Origin: Mesorhizobium sp. 65-26
GTDB taxonomy: Bacteria > Pseudomonadota > Alphaproteobacteria > Rhizobiales > Rhizobiaceae
NCBI GenBank assembly: GCA_001899205.1
Contig: MKVL01000015.1
Coordinates: forward strand, 1-64,000
Reading direction: 5' to 3'
Length of the DNA: 64,000 bases
Both the position numbers and the translations under genes were made by a program. The notes under the pieces are model-generated. The model worked only from the letters and a program-made list of their open reading frames with translations, had not been told where the DNA came from and ran no database searches. Below are positions 17,845 through 28,541 of the stretch, one piece after another. Within the stretch, counting starts at the first letter, position 1, and each line of letters opens with the position of its first letter.

Positions 17845-19476
17845 TCAGCGCTTGTGCGGGTCGGCGGCGCGACGCTCCGGATCGGATCGAGCGACCGGCA
17901 GGATCAGTATGTCGAACACCGGAAAGCCTGCCAGGCGTTGCGTGACATGGCGCGCCTCGCCGGTGACGACGAAGCGGCCGTCGAGGCCGGCGCGCAGCCA
18001 CGCCTCGGCCGACGCCTCGTCGTCGAAACGCAGGGCGCCGACCAGGAAGCCCCTGGAGCGGGTACTCAGCCTGATGTCGTTCATGAACTGGAAATGCCTG
18101 ATGTCTCCAGGTAGCATCTCCATCGGCACGCCCGGGCCGAGGGCAAGGGCAATGCGCGCGCCCTGCATCCAGTTGGAGGCGACCACATAGCTGTCGGGAC
18201 CGGCCAGATCGGCCTGCGCCGCGCCTCTCAAGGCCGTCCAGTCGACGTGCTGCCAGTTGACGTCGAAGCTCTGTGCCCTGTCGAAGAATGGCCGGGTAAA
18301 GGCCGCTGTGCCGGTTTGCAGCGCGAAGCCGATCGCCAGCAGCGGAATGGCAATGACAGCGGCGGTGAGAAAGCCGCTCACCCAGGCCAGCCCACGTTCC
18401 GAACGGTCCGCGCACCAGCGGCCCAGGAACGGAAAGGCGAACAGGAAGCCGCTCATCGGCCAATGCGGCAGGGAATGGGCGCTGAACAGCGCCGCAAGAT
18501 CGAAGAACACGACCGGGAGCGCCGATAGCAGTGCAAAGAAGCGATCGGCACGCCCGGCATCGGGTGCGATGCCGCGCCACATGCCGGCCATCATCACCAG
18601 CCACGTCCCCGGCAGCAGATAGGCGACCTGGCCGAGCAGGGTGAGCGCAAGATTGCCGGGGTGCAGAAGGTGCTGTTCCGCCTCCAGGCCCCTGCTCGAC
18701 TGGAACGCGAACGAGATCCAGCCATGCTCCATGTTCCACAGCACGACCGGGGCCAGGCCGAGCGCGGCCAGCGCTCCGGCGATCCATGGCCCGGGCGTCG
18801 CCAGCTGCGCTCGTCCGGCCTTGGTGGACACAAGCAGGATGAGTGCCGATATGCCGAAAAGGCCGGCCTGGTACTTCGACATCAGGGCAAGGCCGAGCGC
18901 TACCCCCGCCACGATCCAGCGCGGCAGGGCGTGGCGCGGCGTGCCGGCGCCCTCGTCGATCAGCATCGGCGCGACCGCCCAGGCACTGGCGAGCAGGAAG
19001 AAATTGAGCGGACCGTCGGGGACGACGAAATGCCCGGCCGATATCAGGAAGAACGGCGCAACCGAATACCAGGCGAGCGCCCACAGCGCCGCGCCGGAGC
19101 CATAGGCCCGGCGGGTGAGGTCGAACAGCAGCAGGCCCGACAGGGACCCCAGGATGACATAGGGCAGCCTGACCACGAACCGGCACTCGCAGTCGAACGT
19201 ATCCGCCATCAGACGGGCGAGCGCGAAGCCGAGCGGCGGGTGGTCGAAATAGGACAGCGCGTGGCTGCGCGAGACGACGACCGCATAGGCTTCGTCGATG
19301 GACAGGGGAATGGCGGCGGCGAGCGCCAGCCGCAGGACCAGGAAGGCGACGGTCAGGAGCGCCACCTTGCCCGCGACGGAGGCTGGCAGCATGGATCGGA
19401 CAAACGAAAGGCCACTCGCGTCGGCGGTGCGTGCCAGGCACTGGCGGCCTTCCTCCAGGGTGGAGCTGTCGGTCAC
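17845..19476 (-). CDS. glycosyltransferase family 39 / ArnT-like membrane protein
   Basis: 543 residues and about eleven to twelve membrane segments. The first periplasmic loop has the acidic motif SIDEAYAVVVSRS at about 59-71 and the conserved SYFDHPPLGF. Further on are VVPDGPLNFFLLASA and ALMSKYQAGLF. These features belong to PMT/ArnT-type (GT39/GT83) enzymes that move a sugar from a polyprenyl phosphate to lipid A, lipopolysaccharide core or protein at the periplasmic face. Rhizobial RgtA-D galacturonosyl transferases are of this type, but the exact sugar is unknown here. The box promoter lies at 19689-19729. Confidence 0.88.
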   Translation of the reverse strand: MTDSSTLEEGRQCLARTADASGLSFVRSMLPASVAGKVALLTVAFLVLRLALAAAIPLSIDEAYAVVVSRSHALSYFDHPPLGFALARLMADTFDCECRFVVRLPYVILGSLSGLLLFDLTRRAYGSGAALWALAWYSVAPFFLISAGHFVVPDGPLNFFLLASAWAVAPMLIDEGAGTPRHALPRWIVAGVALGLALMSKYQAGLFGISALILLVSTKAGRAQLATPGPWIAGALAALGLAPVVLWNMEHGWISFAFQSSRGLEAEQHLLHPGNLALTLLGQVAYLLPGTWLVMMAGMWRGIAPDAGRADRFFALLSALPVVFFDLAALFSAHSLPHWPMSGFLFAFPFLGRWCADRSERGLAWVSGFLTAAVIAIPLLAIGFALQTGTAAFTRPFFDRAQSFDVNWQHVDWTALRGAAQADLAGPDSYVVASNWMQGARIALALGPGVPMEMLPGDIRHFQFMNDIRLSTRSRGFLVGALRFDDEASAEAWLRAGLDGRFVVTGEARHVTQRLAGFPVFDILILPVARSDPERRAADPHKR

Positions 19477-19688
19477 GGGCTAGCCGCGCACGGCGCGGCG
19501 CCGGCGCATGGCGCCCACGGCATCGATGGGCATGCCCCCGGACATGCCACGCGGCATCGCCAGCATCGTGATTTGCCCCCTGCCCGGCTTGCGGGCGACA
19601 CCCAACAGAGTTCTTGACCGACGCGAATCTCCGGCGGGCCATGTCCAGTCACCCGACACAACCCCACGGCGCCGGATAATGCCGCCTC

Positions 19689-19729
19689 TAGCATACCGGC
19701 CGTTGGCCGGACCTATACAAATCGGTAAG
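19689..19729 (-). promoter_or_regulatory. promoter with response-regulator box (copy A) for the glycosyltransferase gene
   Basis: On the reverse strand CTTACCGATTTGTAT (19729-19715), 19 nt that include a CCGGCCAACGGCCGG hairpin, then TATGCTA (19695-19689) as a good -10 and AGAGGCG. The downstream bases GGCG are shared by all three copies. The predicted leader is about 205 nt. Confidence 0.7.
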
Positions 19730-19771
19730 AAATCCGCTGGTGGAACAGGCCGGGGGCCAGGGCCTTTCGGG

Positions 19772-20200
19772 TCAGCGATCGATGCGGGTCGACAGGATGA
19801 TCGACGAGGATGTCCGCTCGACGCCGTCCAGCGCGCCGATCTGGTCGAGCAGCAGGTCGAGCTCCCGGATCGAGGACGCCTCGACGATGACGATCATGTC
19901 GAAATTGCCGCTGACCGAATGCAGCGTCCGCACCGGCGCCAGCGCCCGCAGGCTGCGCACCACCTTGTCGGCGAGTTTCGGCGTCACCGTCAGAAGCACA
20001 TGCGCGCGCACCTGCCCCTGCTCGTAGTCGGACGACAGCCTGACGCCATAGCCGGCGATGACGCCGCGCTGCTCCAGCCGCTCGATGCGGCTTTGCACGG
20101 TCGTGCGCGACACGCCGAGCCGCCGGGCAAGCTCGGCCGTGGAGGCACGCGCATTGTCGCGCAGAAGCGATAGCAGGGCTTGGTCGGCGTCGCTCAGCAT
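19772..20200 (-). CDS. Lrp/AsnC family transcriptional regulator
   Basis: 142 residues, a little shorter than typical Lrp (about 150-165). N-terminal winged helix (DADQALLSLLRDNARASTAELARRLGVSRTTVQSRIERLEQRGVI) and a C-terminal RAM effector domain (VRAHVLLTVTPKLADKVVRSLRAL ... SVSGNFDMIVIVEA). It is divergent from the saccharopine-dehydrogenase-like gene, with 120 bp between starts, so that gene and itself are the first candidate targets. The nearby bkd operon is another possibility, since bkd operons in Pseudomonas are run by an Lrp homologue (BkdR). Confidence 0.93.
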   Translation of the reverse strand: MLSDADQALLSLLRDNARASTAELARRLGVSRTTVQSRIERLEQRGVIAGYGVRLSSDYEQGQVRAHVLLTVTPKLADKVVRSLRALAPVRTLHSVSGNFDMIVIVEASSIRELDLLLDQIGALDGVERTSSSIILSTRIDR

Positions 20201-20320
20201 TCTGACGAAATCCCTCGGCGTATCGTTTAAATATAGACTTCGGTTCGCCAGATTTCACGCTTCTTTTCGACTGCCGACCTGCAATGCTTCGCGCATATCG
20301 AATTTGCAAGGGGTTTGGCC

Positions 20321-21424
20321 ATGAAGGAAATCGCTGTCGTCGGCGCCGGCAAGATCGGCGCCACCATCGCCGAGATGCTCGCCGCAACCGGGGACTATCA
20401 CGTCACCCTCATTGACCGCTCCGCGGCGCAGCTCGCCGCCGCCGAACTGCCGGCCGGCGTCGCCACGCTGGAGCTCGACATCGCCGAGGCCGGCGCGCTG
20501 GATGCTGCGCTGGCAGGCAAGTTCGCCGTGCTGAGCGCGGCTCCCTTCCACCTCACCACGCGCATCGCCGAAGCCGCCGCGAGCGCCGGCGTCCATTATC
20601 TCGACCTGACTGAGGACGTCGCCAGCACCCGCCGCGTGAAGGAGCTGGCGCGTTCGGCCGACAGCGCCTTCATCCCGCAATGCGGCCTAGCGCCGGGCTT
20701 CATCTCGATCGTCGCCAACGACCTCGCCAGCCGCTTCGATACGCTGGAGAGCGTGCGCATGCGCGTCGGCGCCCTGCCGCAATATCCGTCGAACGCGCTG
20801 AACTACAACCTGACCTGGAGCACCGACGGCGTCATCAACGAATATTGCGAGCCCTGCGAGGCGATCGTCGAGGGCGAGCTGGTGGAAGTGCCGCCGCTGG
20901 AGGAACGCGAGGAGTTCTCGCTCGACGGCGTCACCTATGAGGCCTTCAACACGTCGGGCGGCCTCGGCACGCTGGCCGAGACGCTGAAGGGCAAGGTGCG
21001 CACGCTGAACTACCGCACCATCCGCTATCCCGGCCACGCCGCCATCATGAAGGCGCTGCTCAACGATCTCGGCCTGCGCCACCGCCGCGAGGTTCTGAAG
21101 GATATTTTCGAAAGCGCCCTGCCGGCGACGCTGCAGGACGTGGTCATCGTCTTCGTCACCGTATCGGGCCGCCGCAACGGCCGCCTGCTGCAGGAAACCT
21201 ACGCCAACAAGATCTACTCGCGCCGCGTCGGCACCGTCGTGCGCAGCGCGATCCAGATCACCACCGCTTCCGGCATCTGCGCGGTGCTGGACATGCTGGC
21301 CGACGGCAGCCTGCCGGCCAGGGGCTTCGTACGCCAAGAGGACATCGCGCTCGACGCCTTCCTCGCAAACCGCTTCGGCCAGGCCTACGCGCAACACGAA
21401 ATGGTGAGCCGTCTGGCGAGCTGA
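20321..21424 (+). CDS. saccharopine dehydrogenase family protein
   Basis: 367 residues from the ATG at 20321 (AAGGGG site at about 20309-20314). N-terminal Rossmann fold EIAVVGAGKIGATIAEML, then HYLDLTEDVASTRRV and the family hallmark IPQCGLAPGFISIVANDLA at about 125-143. The C-terminal half carries VTVSGRRNGRLLQETYANKIY. The enzyme probably oxidises an amino-acid adduct or amine such as saccharopine, or lysine by a lysine 6-dehydrogenase-like reaction. The exact substrate is not settled. The divergent Lrp regulator fits an amino-acid catabolic role. Confidence 0.88.
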   Translation: MKEIAVVGAGKIGATIAEMLAATGDYHVTLIDRSAAQLAAAELPAGVATLELDIAEAGALDAALAGKFAVLSAAPFHLTTRIAEAAASAGVHYLDLTEDVASTRRVKELARSADSAFIPQCGLAPGFISIVANDLASRFDTLESVRMRVGALPQYPSNALNYNLTWSTDGVINEYCEPCEAIVEGELVEVPPLEEREEFSLDGVTYEAFNTSGGLGTLAETLKGKVRTLNYRTIRYPGHAAIMKALLNDLGLRHRREVLKDIFESALPATLQDVVIVFVTVSGRRNGRLLQETYANKIYSRRVGTVVRSAIQITTASGICAVLDMLADGSLPARGFVRQEDIALDAFLANRFGQAYAQHEMVSRLAS

Positions 21425-21428
21425 TTTG

Positions 21429-21513
21429 CCACCCTCCCCCTGGGGGGAGGGTCGGCGCCCTACGAGAACCCCCGCTCCGCTTCGCGGGTCGACCCTCCCC
21501 ACAAGGGGGAGGG
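21429..21513. repeat. GC-rich inverted repeat element
   Basis: Two hairpins (CCACCCTCCCCC/GGGGGGAGGGT at about 21429-21452 and ACCCTCCCC/GGGGGAGGGT at about 21491-21514) bracket CCCGCTCCGCTTCGCGGG. This is a dispersed intergenic element between the convergent saccharopine dehydrogenase-like and lpdV genes, and probably serves both as terminator. Confidence 0.65.
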
Positions 21514-21520
21514 TAAGCCC

Positions 21521-22918
21521 TCAAATATGCAGCGCGTGGCCCAGCGCCTTCAGCGCCGCCTCCTGGAAGCCTTCGCCCTGTGTCGGGTGCGCATGGACGG
21601 TGCCGGCTATGTCTTCCAGCCGCGCGCCCGTCTCGATCGCCAGGCCGAAGGCCGCCGACAGTTCCGAGACGCCCTGCCCCACTGCCTGGATGCCGAGCAC
21701 CAGATGGTTGTCCGCGCGGGCGACGACACGCACGAAGCCGTCCTCGCCCATCTTCGTCATCGCCCGGCCATTGGCGGCGAAGGGAAACTGCCCGACCTTG
21801 ATTTCGATGCCCTGGGCCTTCGCCTCGTCCGGCGACAGGCCGGCGGTGACCAGCTCCGGATCGGTGAAGCAGATGGCGGGGATGCAGCGCTTGTCCCAGC
21901 TTCGCTTGTGGCCGGCCACGATCTCGGCGACCATCTCGCCCTGCGCCATCGCCCGGTGCGCCAGCATCGGCTCGCCGGTGACGTCGCCGATGGCGAAGAC
22001 GCCGCGCATCGAGGTGCGGCACTGGTCGTCGATGCGGATGAACCTGCCCGACCTGTCGAGGTCGATCTGCTCCAGCCCCCAGCCATCGGTGAGCGGCTTG
22101 CGCCCGACCGTGACAAGGATCCTGTCGGCGGCGATCCTCGCCTCCTCGCCCTCGGCCGTCTCGATCAGCAGCGCGTCGCCCTTACCCGTCAGCCCCCTGG
22201 CCTTGGCGCCGGTCAGGACCTTGACGCCGAGCTCGCCGAGGCACTTGAGCACCGGGCGGGTGAGCTCGGCGTCGTATTGCGCCAGGATACGCGGCAACGC
22301 CTCGACCACGGTGACCTTGGCGCCCATGCGGGCAAAGGCCATGCCGAGTTCCAGCCCGATATAGCCGCCGCCGACGACAGCGAGCTTGCCGGGCACCTCG
22401 GCCAAAGCCAGCGCCTCGGTCGACGAAATGACCGGCCCGCCGAACGGCAGGAAAGGCAGTTCCACCGGCGCGGAACCGGTGGCGATGACGACCGTCTCGG
22501 CGCGGATGACCTGCGTTCCGGTCTCCGTTTCAACCTCGACGGTTTTGCCGTCTCGGAACGTCGCCCAGCCCTGCACGGTCTTGACCCGCGCCTTTTTCAG
22601 CAGGCCGGCCACGCCACTGTTGAGCCGGCTAACGATACCGTCCTTCCAGGCGACGGTTCGGGCGAGATCGAGCGTCGGCGCGGCCACGGAAATGCCGAGC
22701 GGGCTCTTGCCGCCGGCCATGTGCGCGACTTTCTCGAACTCCTCGGCGGCATGGATCATCGCCTTGGATGGGATGCAGCCGACATTGAGGCAGGTGCCCC
22801 CCGGCTTGCCGGCCTCGACGATGACGGTGTCGATGCCGAGCTGGCCGGCCCGGATGGCGCAGACATAGCCGCCGGGACCGGCGCCGATGACGAGCAGCTT
22901 GCAGGAGATTTCTTTCAT
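21521..22918 (-). CDS. lpdV: dihydrolipoyl dehydrogenase (E3) of the branched-chain 2-oxoacid dehydrogenase
   Basis: 465 residues. FAD fold [19 protein letters not shown] at about 10-28, redox disulfide Cys43-Cys48 ([13 protein letters not shown]), NAD site [12 protein letters not shown], and C-terminal His-Glu pair motif [14 protein letters not shown]. It reoxidises the dihydrolipoyl arm of the E2 protein with NAD+. It lies 266 bp after bkdB on the same strand, with a composite palindromic repeat between them that may lower read-through. The symbol is given by context with the bkd genes. Confidence 0.93.
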   Translation of the reverse strand: MKEISCKLLVIGAGPGGYVCAIRAGQLGIDTVIVEAGKPGGTCLNVGCIPSKAMIHAAEEFEKVAHMAGGKSPLGISVAAPTLDLARTVAWKDGIVSRLNSGVAGLLKKARVKTVQGWATFRDGKTVEVETETGTQVIRAETVVIATGSAPVELPFLPFGGPVISSTEALALAEVPGKLAVVGGGYIGLELGMAFARMGAKVTVVEALPRILAQYDAELTRPVLKCLGELGVKVLTGAKARGLTGKGDALLIETAEGEEARIAADRILVTVGRKPLTDGWGLEQIDLDRSGRFIRIDDQCRTSMRGVFAIGDVTGEPMLAHRAMAQGEMVAEIVAGHKRSWDKRCIPAICFTDPELVTAGLSPDEAKAQGIEIKVGQFPFAANGRAMTKMGEDGFVRVVARADNHLVLGIQAVGQGVSELSAAFGLAIETGARLEDIAGTVHAHPTQGEGFQEAALKALGHALHI

Positions 22919-22988
22919 GGGGTTACCTCGACCGGTCGCCTTGGCCCGGTGCCGTATCGCCTGGGTTGGAGATTTGCTGAGGCGCTCG

Positions 22989-23156
22989 CGCCTTCGTCAT
23001 TCCAGGGCGAAGCAGGGAGCGAAGCGACGCGCGCAGACCCTGGAATCCATGCCGTGACATTCGAGCGTTGCCACTGTGCGGAATTCTGCCCCGCCGCACC
23101 CTTCGATGTCAGGCACGGCATGGATCCTCGGGTCATGCTCGAGGATGACGAAGGCG
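22989..23156. repeat. composite inverted-repeat element between bkdB and lpdV
   Basis: The outer 12-bp arms CGCCTTCGTCAT (22989-23000) and ATGACGAAGGCG (23145-23156) are perfect inverses. Inside, TGGAATCCATGCCGTGACA (from 23041) pairs imperfectly with GTCAGGCACGGCATGGATCC (from 23108). The CGTCATTCCAGGGCGAAGC segment is shared with the element at 6247. It looks like a non-coding MITE-like or RPE-like repeat inserted in the operon. Confidence 0.75.
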
Positions 23157-23184
23157 CGGGGGCAACGTCCCTATCCATCGCGCT

Positions 23185-24486
23185 CTAATCCACGAAAATC
23201 AGCGCCGGCGTCTCCAGCAGCGCCTTAATGCGCTGGATGAAGACGGCGGCGTCCCAGCCGTCGATGACGCGGTGGTCGAAGCTGGAGGAGAGGTTCATCA
23301 TCTTGCGCGGGATGAACTGGCTGCCGTCCCAAACCGGGCGCACCATCATCTTGTTGACGCCGATGATCGCCACTTCCGGATGGTTGATGACGGGCGTCGT
23401 CGCCACGCCGCCCATGGCGCCGAGCGAGGTGATGGTGATGGTCGAGCCCGAAAGCTCCTCGCGCGTCGCCGTGCCGGACTTGGCCGCCTCCGCCAGCCGG
23501 TTGACCTCGGCGGCGCAATCCCATAGGTCGCGCGCCTCGGCATGCCTGACCACCGGCACCACGAGGCCCGACGGCGTCTGCGCGGCGATGCCGATATGCA
23601 CGCCGCCATGCTGGTGGACGATGCCGGCCTCGTCGTCGAACAGGGCGTTGAGCTGCGGCTGCTCGGCGATCGCCTTGACCATCGCCCGCATCAGGAAGGG
23701 CAGCAGCGTCAGCTTCGGTCGCTCGCCCCCCTTGCCACCGCGCTTGTCCTTGTTGAGAGCGGCACGCAATTCCTCCAGCGCCGTGACGTCGACCTCCTCG
23801 ACATAGGTGATGTGCGGGATGCGCGACTTGGCGAGCGCCATCTTCTCGGCGATCTTGCGGCGCAGCCCGACGACCTTGATGTCCTCGACGCTCTCGTTGC
23901 GGGCGAGGCCCGGCGCCCTGGCAAGCTGCGGGCCACGCGCCATGAAGGCATCGATGTCCTCGTGGCTGATGCGGCCGGCCGGGCCGCTGCCGGGAACCTG
24001 GCGAAGGTCGATGCCGGCCTCCCTGGCACGCAGCCTGACGGCGGGCGAGGCCAGCGGCTTCTCGCCCTCGGCGCGCGGCGCGCCGGAAATGGATGCCGGA
24101 TGCGAAGGCCGGGGGGCCGGCGCGGGCGACGGCGACTTCGGCGCAACCTTCGGAGCGCTCGGTGCGACGTCGGGCTTTTCGGCCGCCGGCTGGGCCGGCG
24201 CCTGCGTCTTGGGCGCGGACGCGGTTGCCTTCACATTGCCGTCGCCCGCGACCTGCAGCCGCACGATCGGGGAGCCGATCGCCACCGTGTCGCCGATCTC
24301 GGCGCCGAGCCAGAGAATCTCGCCGTCAACCGGCGAGGGGATCTCGACGGTCGCCTTGTCGGTCATGACGGCGGCCAGAACCGTATCCTCGCGCACCACG
24401 TCGCCGACCTTGACGTGCCATTCGACGAGCTCGGCCTCGGCGACGCCTTCGCCGACATCGGGGAGCTTGATGACATACTCGCCCAT
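23185..24486 (-). CDS. bkdB: branched-chain 2-oxoacid dehydrogenase E2 (dihydrolipoamide acyltransferase)
   Basis: 433 residues from the ATG at 24486. Lipoyl domain at about 1-80 with lipoylated Lys44 (VMTDKATVEIP), a Pro/Ala-rich linker, E1/E3-binding domain at about 135-175 (ASPAVRLRAREAGIDLRQVPGSG), then the catalytic acyltransferase domain with the active-site FDHRVIDGWDAA near the C-terminus. It transfers the branched acyl group to CoA. Its start is 3 bp downstream of the bkdA2 stop, so the two are translated in sequence. Confidence 0.93.
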   Translation of the reverse strand: MGEYVIKLPDVGEGVAEAELVEWHVKVGDVVREDTVLAAVMTDKATVEIPSPVDGEILWLGAEIGDTVAIGSPIVRLQVAGDGNVKATASAPKTQAPAQPAAEKPDVAPSAPKVAPKSPSPAPAPRPSHPASISGAPRAEGEKPLASPAVRLRAREAGIDLRQVPGSGPAGRISHEDIDAFMARGPQLARAPGLARNESVEDIKVVGLRRKIAEKMALAKSRIPHITYVEEVDVTALEELRAALNKDKRGGKGGERPKLTLLPFLMRAMVKAIAEQPQLNALFDDEAGIVHQHGGVHIGIAAQTPSGLVVPVVRHAEARDLWDCAAEVNRLAEAAKSGTATREELSGSTITITSLGAMGGVATTPVINHPEVAIIGVNKMMVRPVWDGSQFIPRKMMNLSSSFDHRVIDGWDAAVFIQRIKALLETPALIFVD

Positions 24487-24488
24487 CG

Positions 24489-25508
24489 TCAGGACTCCCC
24501 TTCCATCGTCTCGACGAGCGCGCGGCCGACCCTGGCCGGTCCGGGGAAATAGTCCCATTCCTGGGCGTGCGGGTAGGGCGTGTCCCAGCCGGCGACGCGT
24601 TTGACCGGCGCTTCCAGGTGATAGAAGCAGTTCTCCTGAACCAGCGCGGCGAGCTCGGCGCCGAAGCCGGACGTCAGCGTCGCCTCGTGCACCACGACGC
24701 AGCGACCGGTCTTCCTGACCGAGGCGACGATGGTCTCGAGGTCGAGCGGCAGCAGGGTCCTGAGGTCGATGATCTCGGCATCGATGCCCGTTTCGGCGAC
24801 GGCCGCCTCCGCCACATAGACCATCGTGCCGTAGGCAAGCACGGTCAGCGCCTCGCCGGACCGCCGCACCACCGCCTTGCCGAGCGGCACGGTATAGTGA
24901 CCATCGACCACCTCACCCAGCTCGTGTTTCGACCAGGGCGTCACCGGACGGTCGTGATGGCCGTCGAACGGCCCATTGTAGAGCCGCTTCGGCTCCAGGA
25001 AGATCACCGGATCCGGATCCTCGATCGCCGCGATCAGCAGCCCCTTGGCGTCGGCCGGGTTGGACGGCACGACGACCTTGAGGCCGGATACGTGGGTGAA
25101 CAGGGCCTCGGGGCTCTGGCTATGCGTCTGGCCGCCGAAGATGCCACCGCCGGTCGGCATGCGCACCACGATGGGGCAGGTGAAATCGCCGTTGGAGCGA
25201 TAGCGCAGCCGCGCCGCTTCCGAGACGATCTGGTCATAGGCTGGATAGACATAGTCGGCAAACTGAACCTCGACGCAGGGCCGCAGCCCGTAGGCGGCCA
25301 TGCCGATGGCCGAGCCGACGATGCCGGCTTCACTGATCGGCGCGTCGAAACAGCGGCTCTTGCCGTATTTGGCCTGCAGCCCCTGCGTGCAGCGGAACAC
25401 GCCACCGAAGAAGCCGACATCCTCGCCGTACACGATGACGCGCTCGTCGAGCCCCATCGATACGTCCATGGCGTCGCGGATCGCCTCGATCATCGTCCGT
25501 CTTGGCAT
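24489..25508 (-). CDS. bkdA2: branched-chain 2-oxoacid dehydrogenase E1 beta subunit
   Basis: 339 residues from the ATG at 25508. TIGR-like E1-beta features: IEAIRDAMDVSMGLDERVIVYGEDVGFFGGVFRCTQGL, the ISEAGIVGSAIGMAAYGLRPCVEVQFADYVYPAYDQI stretch and the C-terminal transketolase domain (YGTMVYVAEAA, VVHEATLTSGFGAEL). It forms the alpha2-beta2 thiamine-diphosphate enzyme with bkdA1. There are 5 bp between it and the bkdA1 stop. Confidence 0.93.
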   Translation of the reverse strand: MPRRTMIEAIRDAMDVSMGLDERVIVYGEDVGFFGGVFRCTQGLQAKYGKSRCFDAPISEAGIVGSAIGMAAYGLRPCVEVQFADYVYPAYDQIVSEAARLRYRSNGDFTCPIVVRMPTGGGIFGGQTHSQSPEALFTHVSGLKVVVPSNPADAKGLLIAAIEDPDPVIFLEPKRLYNGPFDGHHDRPVTPWSKHELGEVVDGHYTVPLGKAVVRRSGEALTVLAYGTMVYVAEAAVAETGIDAEIIDLRTLLPLDLETIVASVRKTGRCVVVHEATLTSGFGAELAALVQENCFYHLEAPVKRVAGWDTPYPHAQEWDYFPGPARVGRALVETMEGES

Positions 25509-25513
25509 GGGGC

Positions 25514-27118
<1,605 letters not shown>

Positions 27119-27119
27119 T

Positions 27120-27289
27120 CGCATGTGGGTACGACCCCCACTCCGGTCGGCTTTGCCGACCACCTCTCCCCCGAACGACCGGGGAGAGGAAGGGCGGGAG
27201 CCTGCCGAACCGGGCTCCTTTCCTCTCCCTCCGGAGGTGGGAGAGGTGGCGCCGCGTAGCGGCGACGGAGTGGGGAACCCCATATGCGG
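27120..27289. repeat. 170-bp dispersed repeat, copy 1
   Basis: Begins GCATGTGGGTACGACCC and ends GGGGAACCCCATATGC. The body has CCACTCCGGTCGGCTTTGCC, then CCACCTCTCCC and later GGGAGAGGTGGCGCCGC and GGCGACGGAGTGGGG, so outer and inner parts are inverted copies. A second copy, about 85-90 percent similar by eye, lies at 28711-28877. No transposase. MITE-like or RPE-like. Confidence 0.85.
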
Positions 27290-27500
27290 CTGCCCTGGAG
27301 GGGAGGGAATCCCGCAGGCACCGATCTTCCTTGCTGGCGACATCTCGAGGCCAGCGGGTAAGAGCGCGGCAGCGTCCTGCCACCCTGCCGTGAGGATTAG
27401 GGTGGGGGCGGCGCACGTGGCCGCGACACCAATGATGGGGCATTGCCCTGGCCAGCGAGAGCCTGTTCACCCGCCTCGCCGCCGTGCTAACCACCTCGGC

Positions 27501-28541
27501 ATGGCACAGAAGAAGGCATATGAGGTCGATTCGTGGCTGGCGCGGCCTGATCCGGCCATGCAGATCGTTCTGCTCTACGGCCCGGATCGCGGGCTGGTGG
27601 CGGAGCGGGCCAAGGCCTTTGCCGGCAAGACCGGCCTGCCGCTCGACGATCCGTTTTCCGTGGTCCGGCTCGACGGCTCCGAGGTGGACGGCCAGGGACG
27701 GCTGCTCGACGAGGCGCGCACCGTGCCGATGTTTTCCGACCGGCGCCTGCTGTGGGTGCGCAACGCCGGCGCCCAGAAGGGACTGGCCGACGACGTCAAG
27801 GCGCTGGCCGCCGAGCCGGCGCGCGACGCGATCATCCTCATCGAGGCCGGCGACCTGAAGAAGGGCGCGGGCCTGCGCGCCACCGTCGAGGCGGCCGGCA
27901 ATGCCATGGCTCTGCCCTGCTACGCCGACGAGGCCAAGGACATCGACGCCGTCATCGACGACGAGCTGCGCAAGGCCGGCATGGGCATGACGCTGGAGGC
28001 GCGACAGGCGCTGCGCCGCAATCTGGGCGGCGACAGGCTCGCCTCGCGCGGCGAGATCGAGAAGCTCGTGCTTTATGCGACCGGACAGAAGGAGATCGGC
28101 CTCGAGGATGTCAGGGCGATGTCGGGCGACGTTTCCGGCCTGTCCTTCGACGACGCCGTCGATGCCATGCTGGAGGGCAAGGTCGGCGATTTCGACGTCG
28201 CCTTCACGCGGCACTGCCAGTCGGGCGGAGCGCCGTTCCTGGTGCTGTCCTCGGCGATGCGGCAGCTGCAGGCGATGCAGGTGATGCGCGGCCAGATGGA
28301 ATCCGGCGGCCGCAATGCCGCCTCGGTGGTCGCCGGCGCCCGCCCGCCGGTTTTCTTCTCCAGGCGCAAGCTGGTCGAGAAGGCGCTCGACCGCTGGAGC
28401 GTCGAGGCGCTGAGCCGCGCGCTGGCGCGTCTGCAATCCGCGGTCCTGCAGACCCGGCGCAGGCCGGATCTTTCCGTGCCGCTGGCGCGGCAGGCTCTGC
28501 TCGGCATAGCGGTCGAGAGCGCCAGGCTGGGGCAGAGATAG
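27501..28541 (+). CDS. holA: DNA polymerase III delta subunit
   Basis: 346 residues from the ATG at 27501; the open frame continues upstream through repeat DNA and is not coding there. Features of delta: IVLLYGPDRGLVAERAKAF near the start, DDPFSVVRLDGSEVDGQGRLLDEARTVPMFSDRRLLWVRNA, GDRLASRGEIEKLVLYATG and DVSGLSFDDAVDAMLEG. Delta opens the beta clamp within the clamp loader. The gene stands alone between two copies of the same repeat; in most rhizobia leptB/lptE precedes it, but no such gene is seen in this window. Confidence 0.93.
   Translation: MAQKKAYEVDSWLARPDPAMQIVLLYGPDRGLVAERAKAFAGKTGLPLDDPFSVVRLDGSEVDGQGRLLDEARTVPMFSDRRLLWVRNAGAQKGLADDVKALAAEPARDAIILIEAGDLKKGAGLRATVEAAGNAMALPCYADEAKDIDAVIDDELRKAGMGMTLEARQALRRNLGGDRLASRGEIEKLVLYATGQKEIGLEDVRAMSGDVSGLSFDDAVDAMLEGKVGDFDVAFTRHCQSGGAPFLVLSSAMRQLQAMQVMRGQMESGGRNAASVVAGARPPVFFSRRKLVEKALDRWSVEALSRALARLQSAVLQTRRRPDLSVPLARQALLGIAVESARLGQR

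Noticed and set aside
17618-19642. Very long reverse frame overlapping the GT39 gene in another phase
   Set aside because: Shadow of the glycosyltransferase gene in high-GC DNA. It is Arg/Pro-rich and has no domain.
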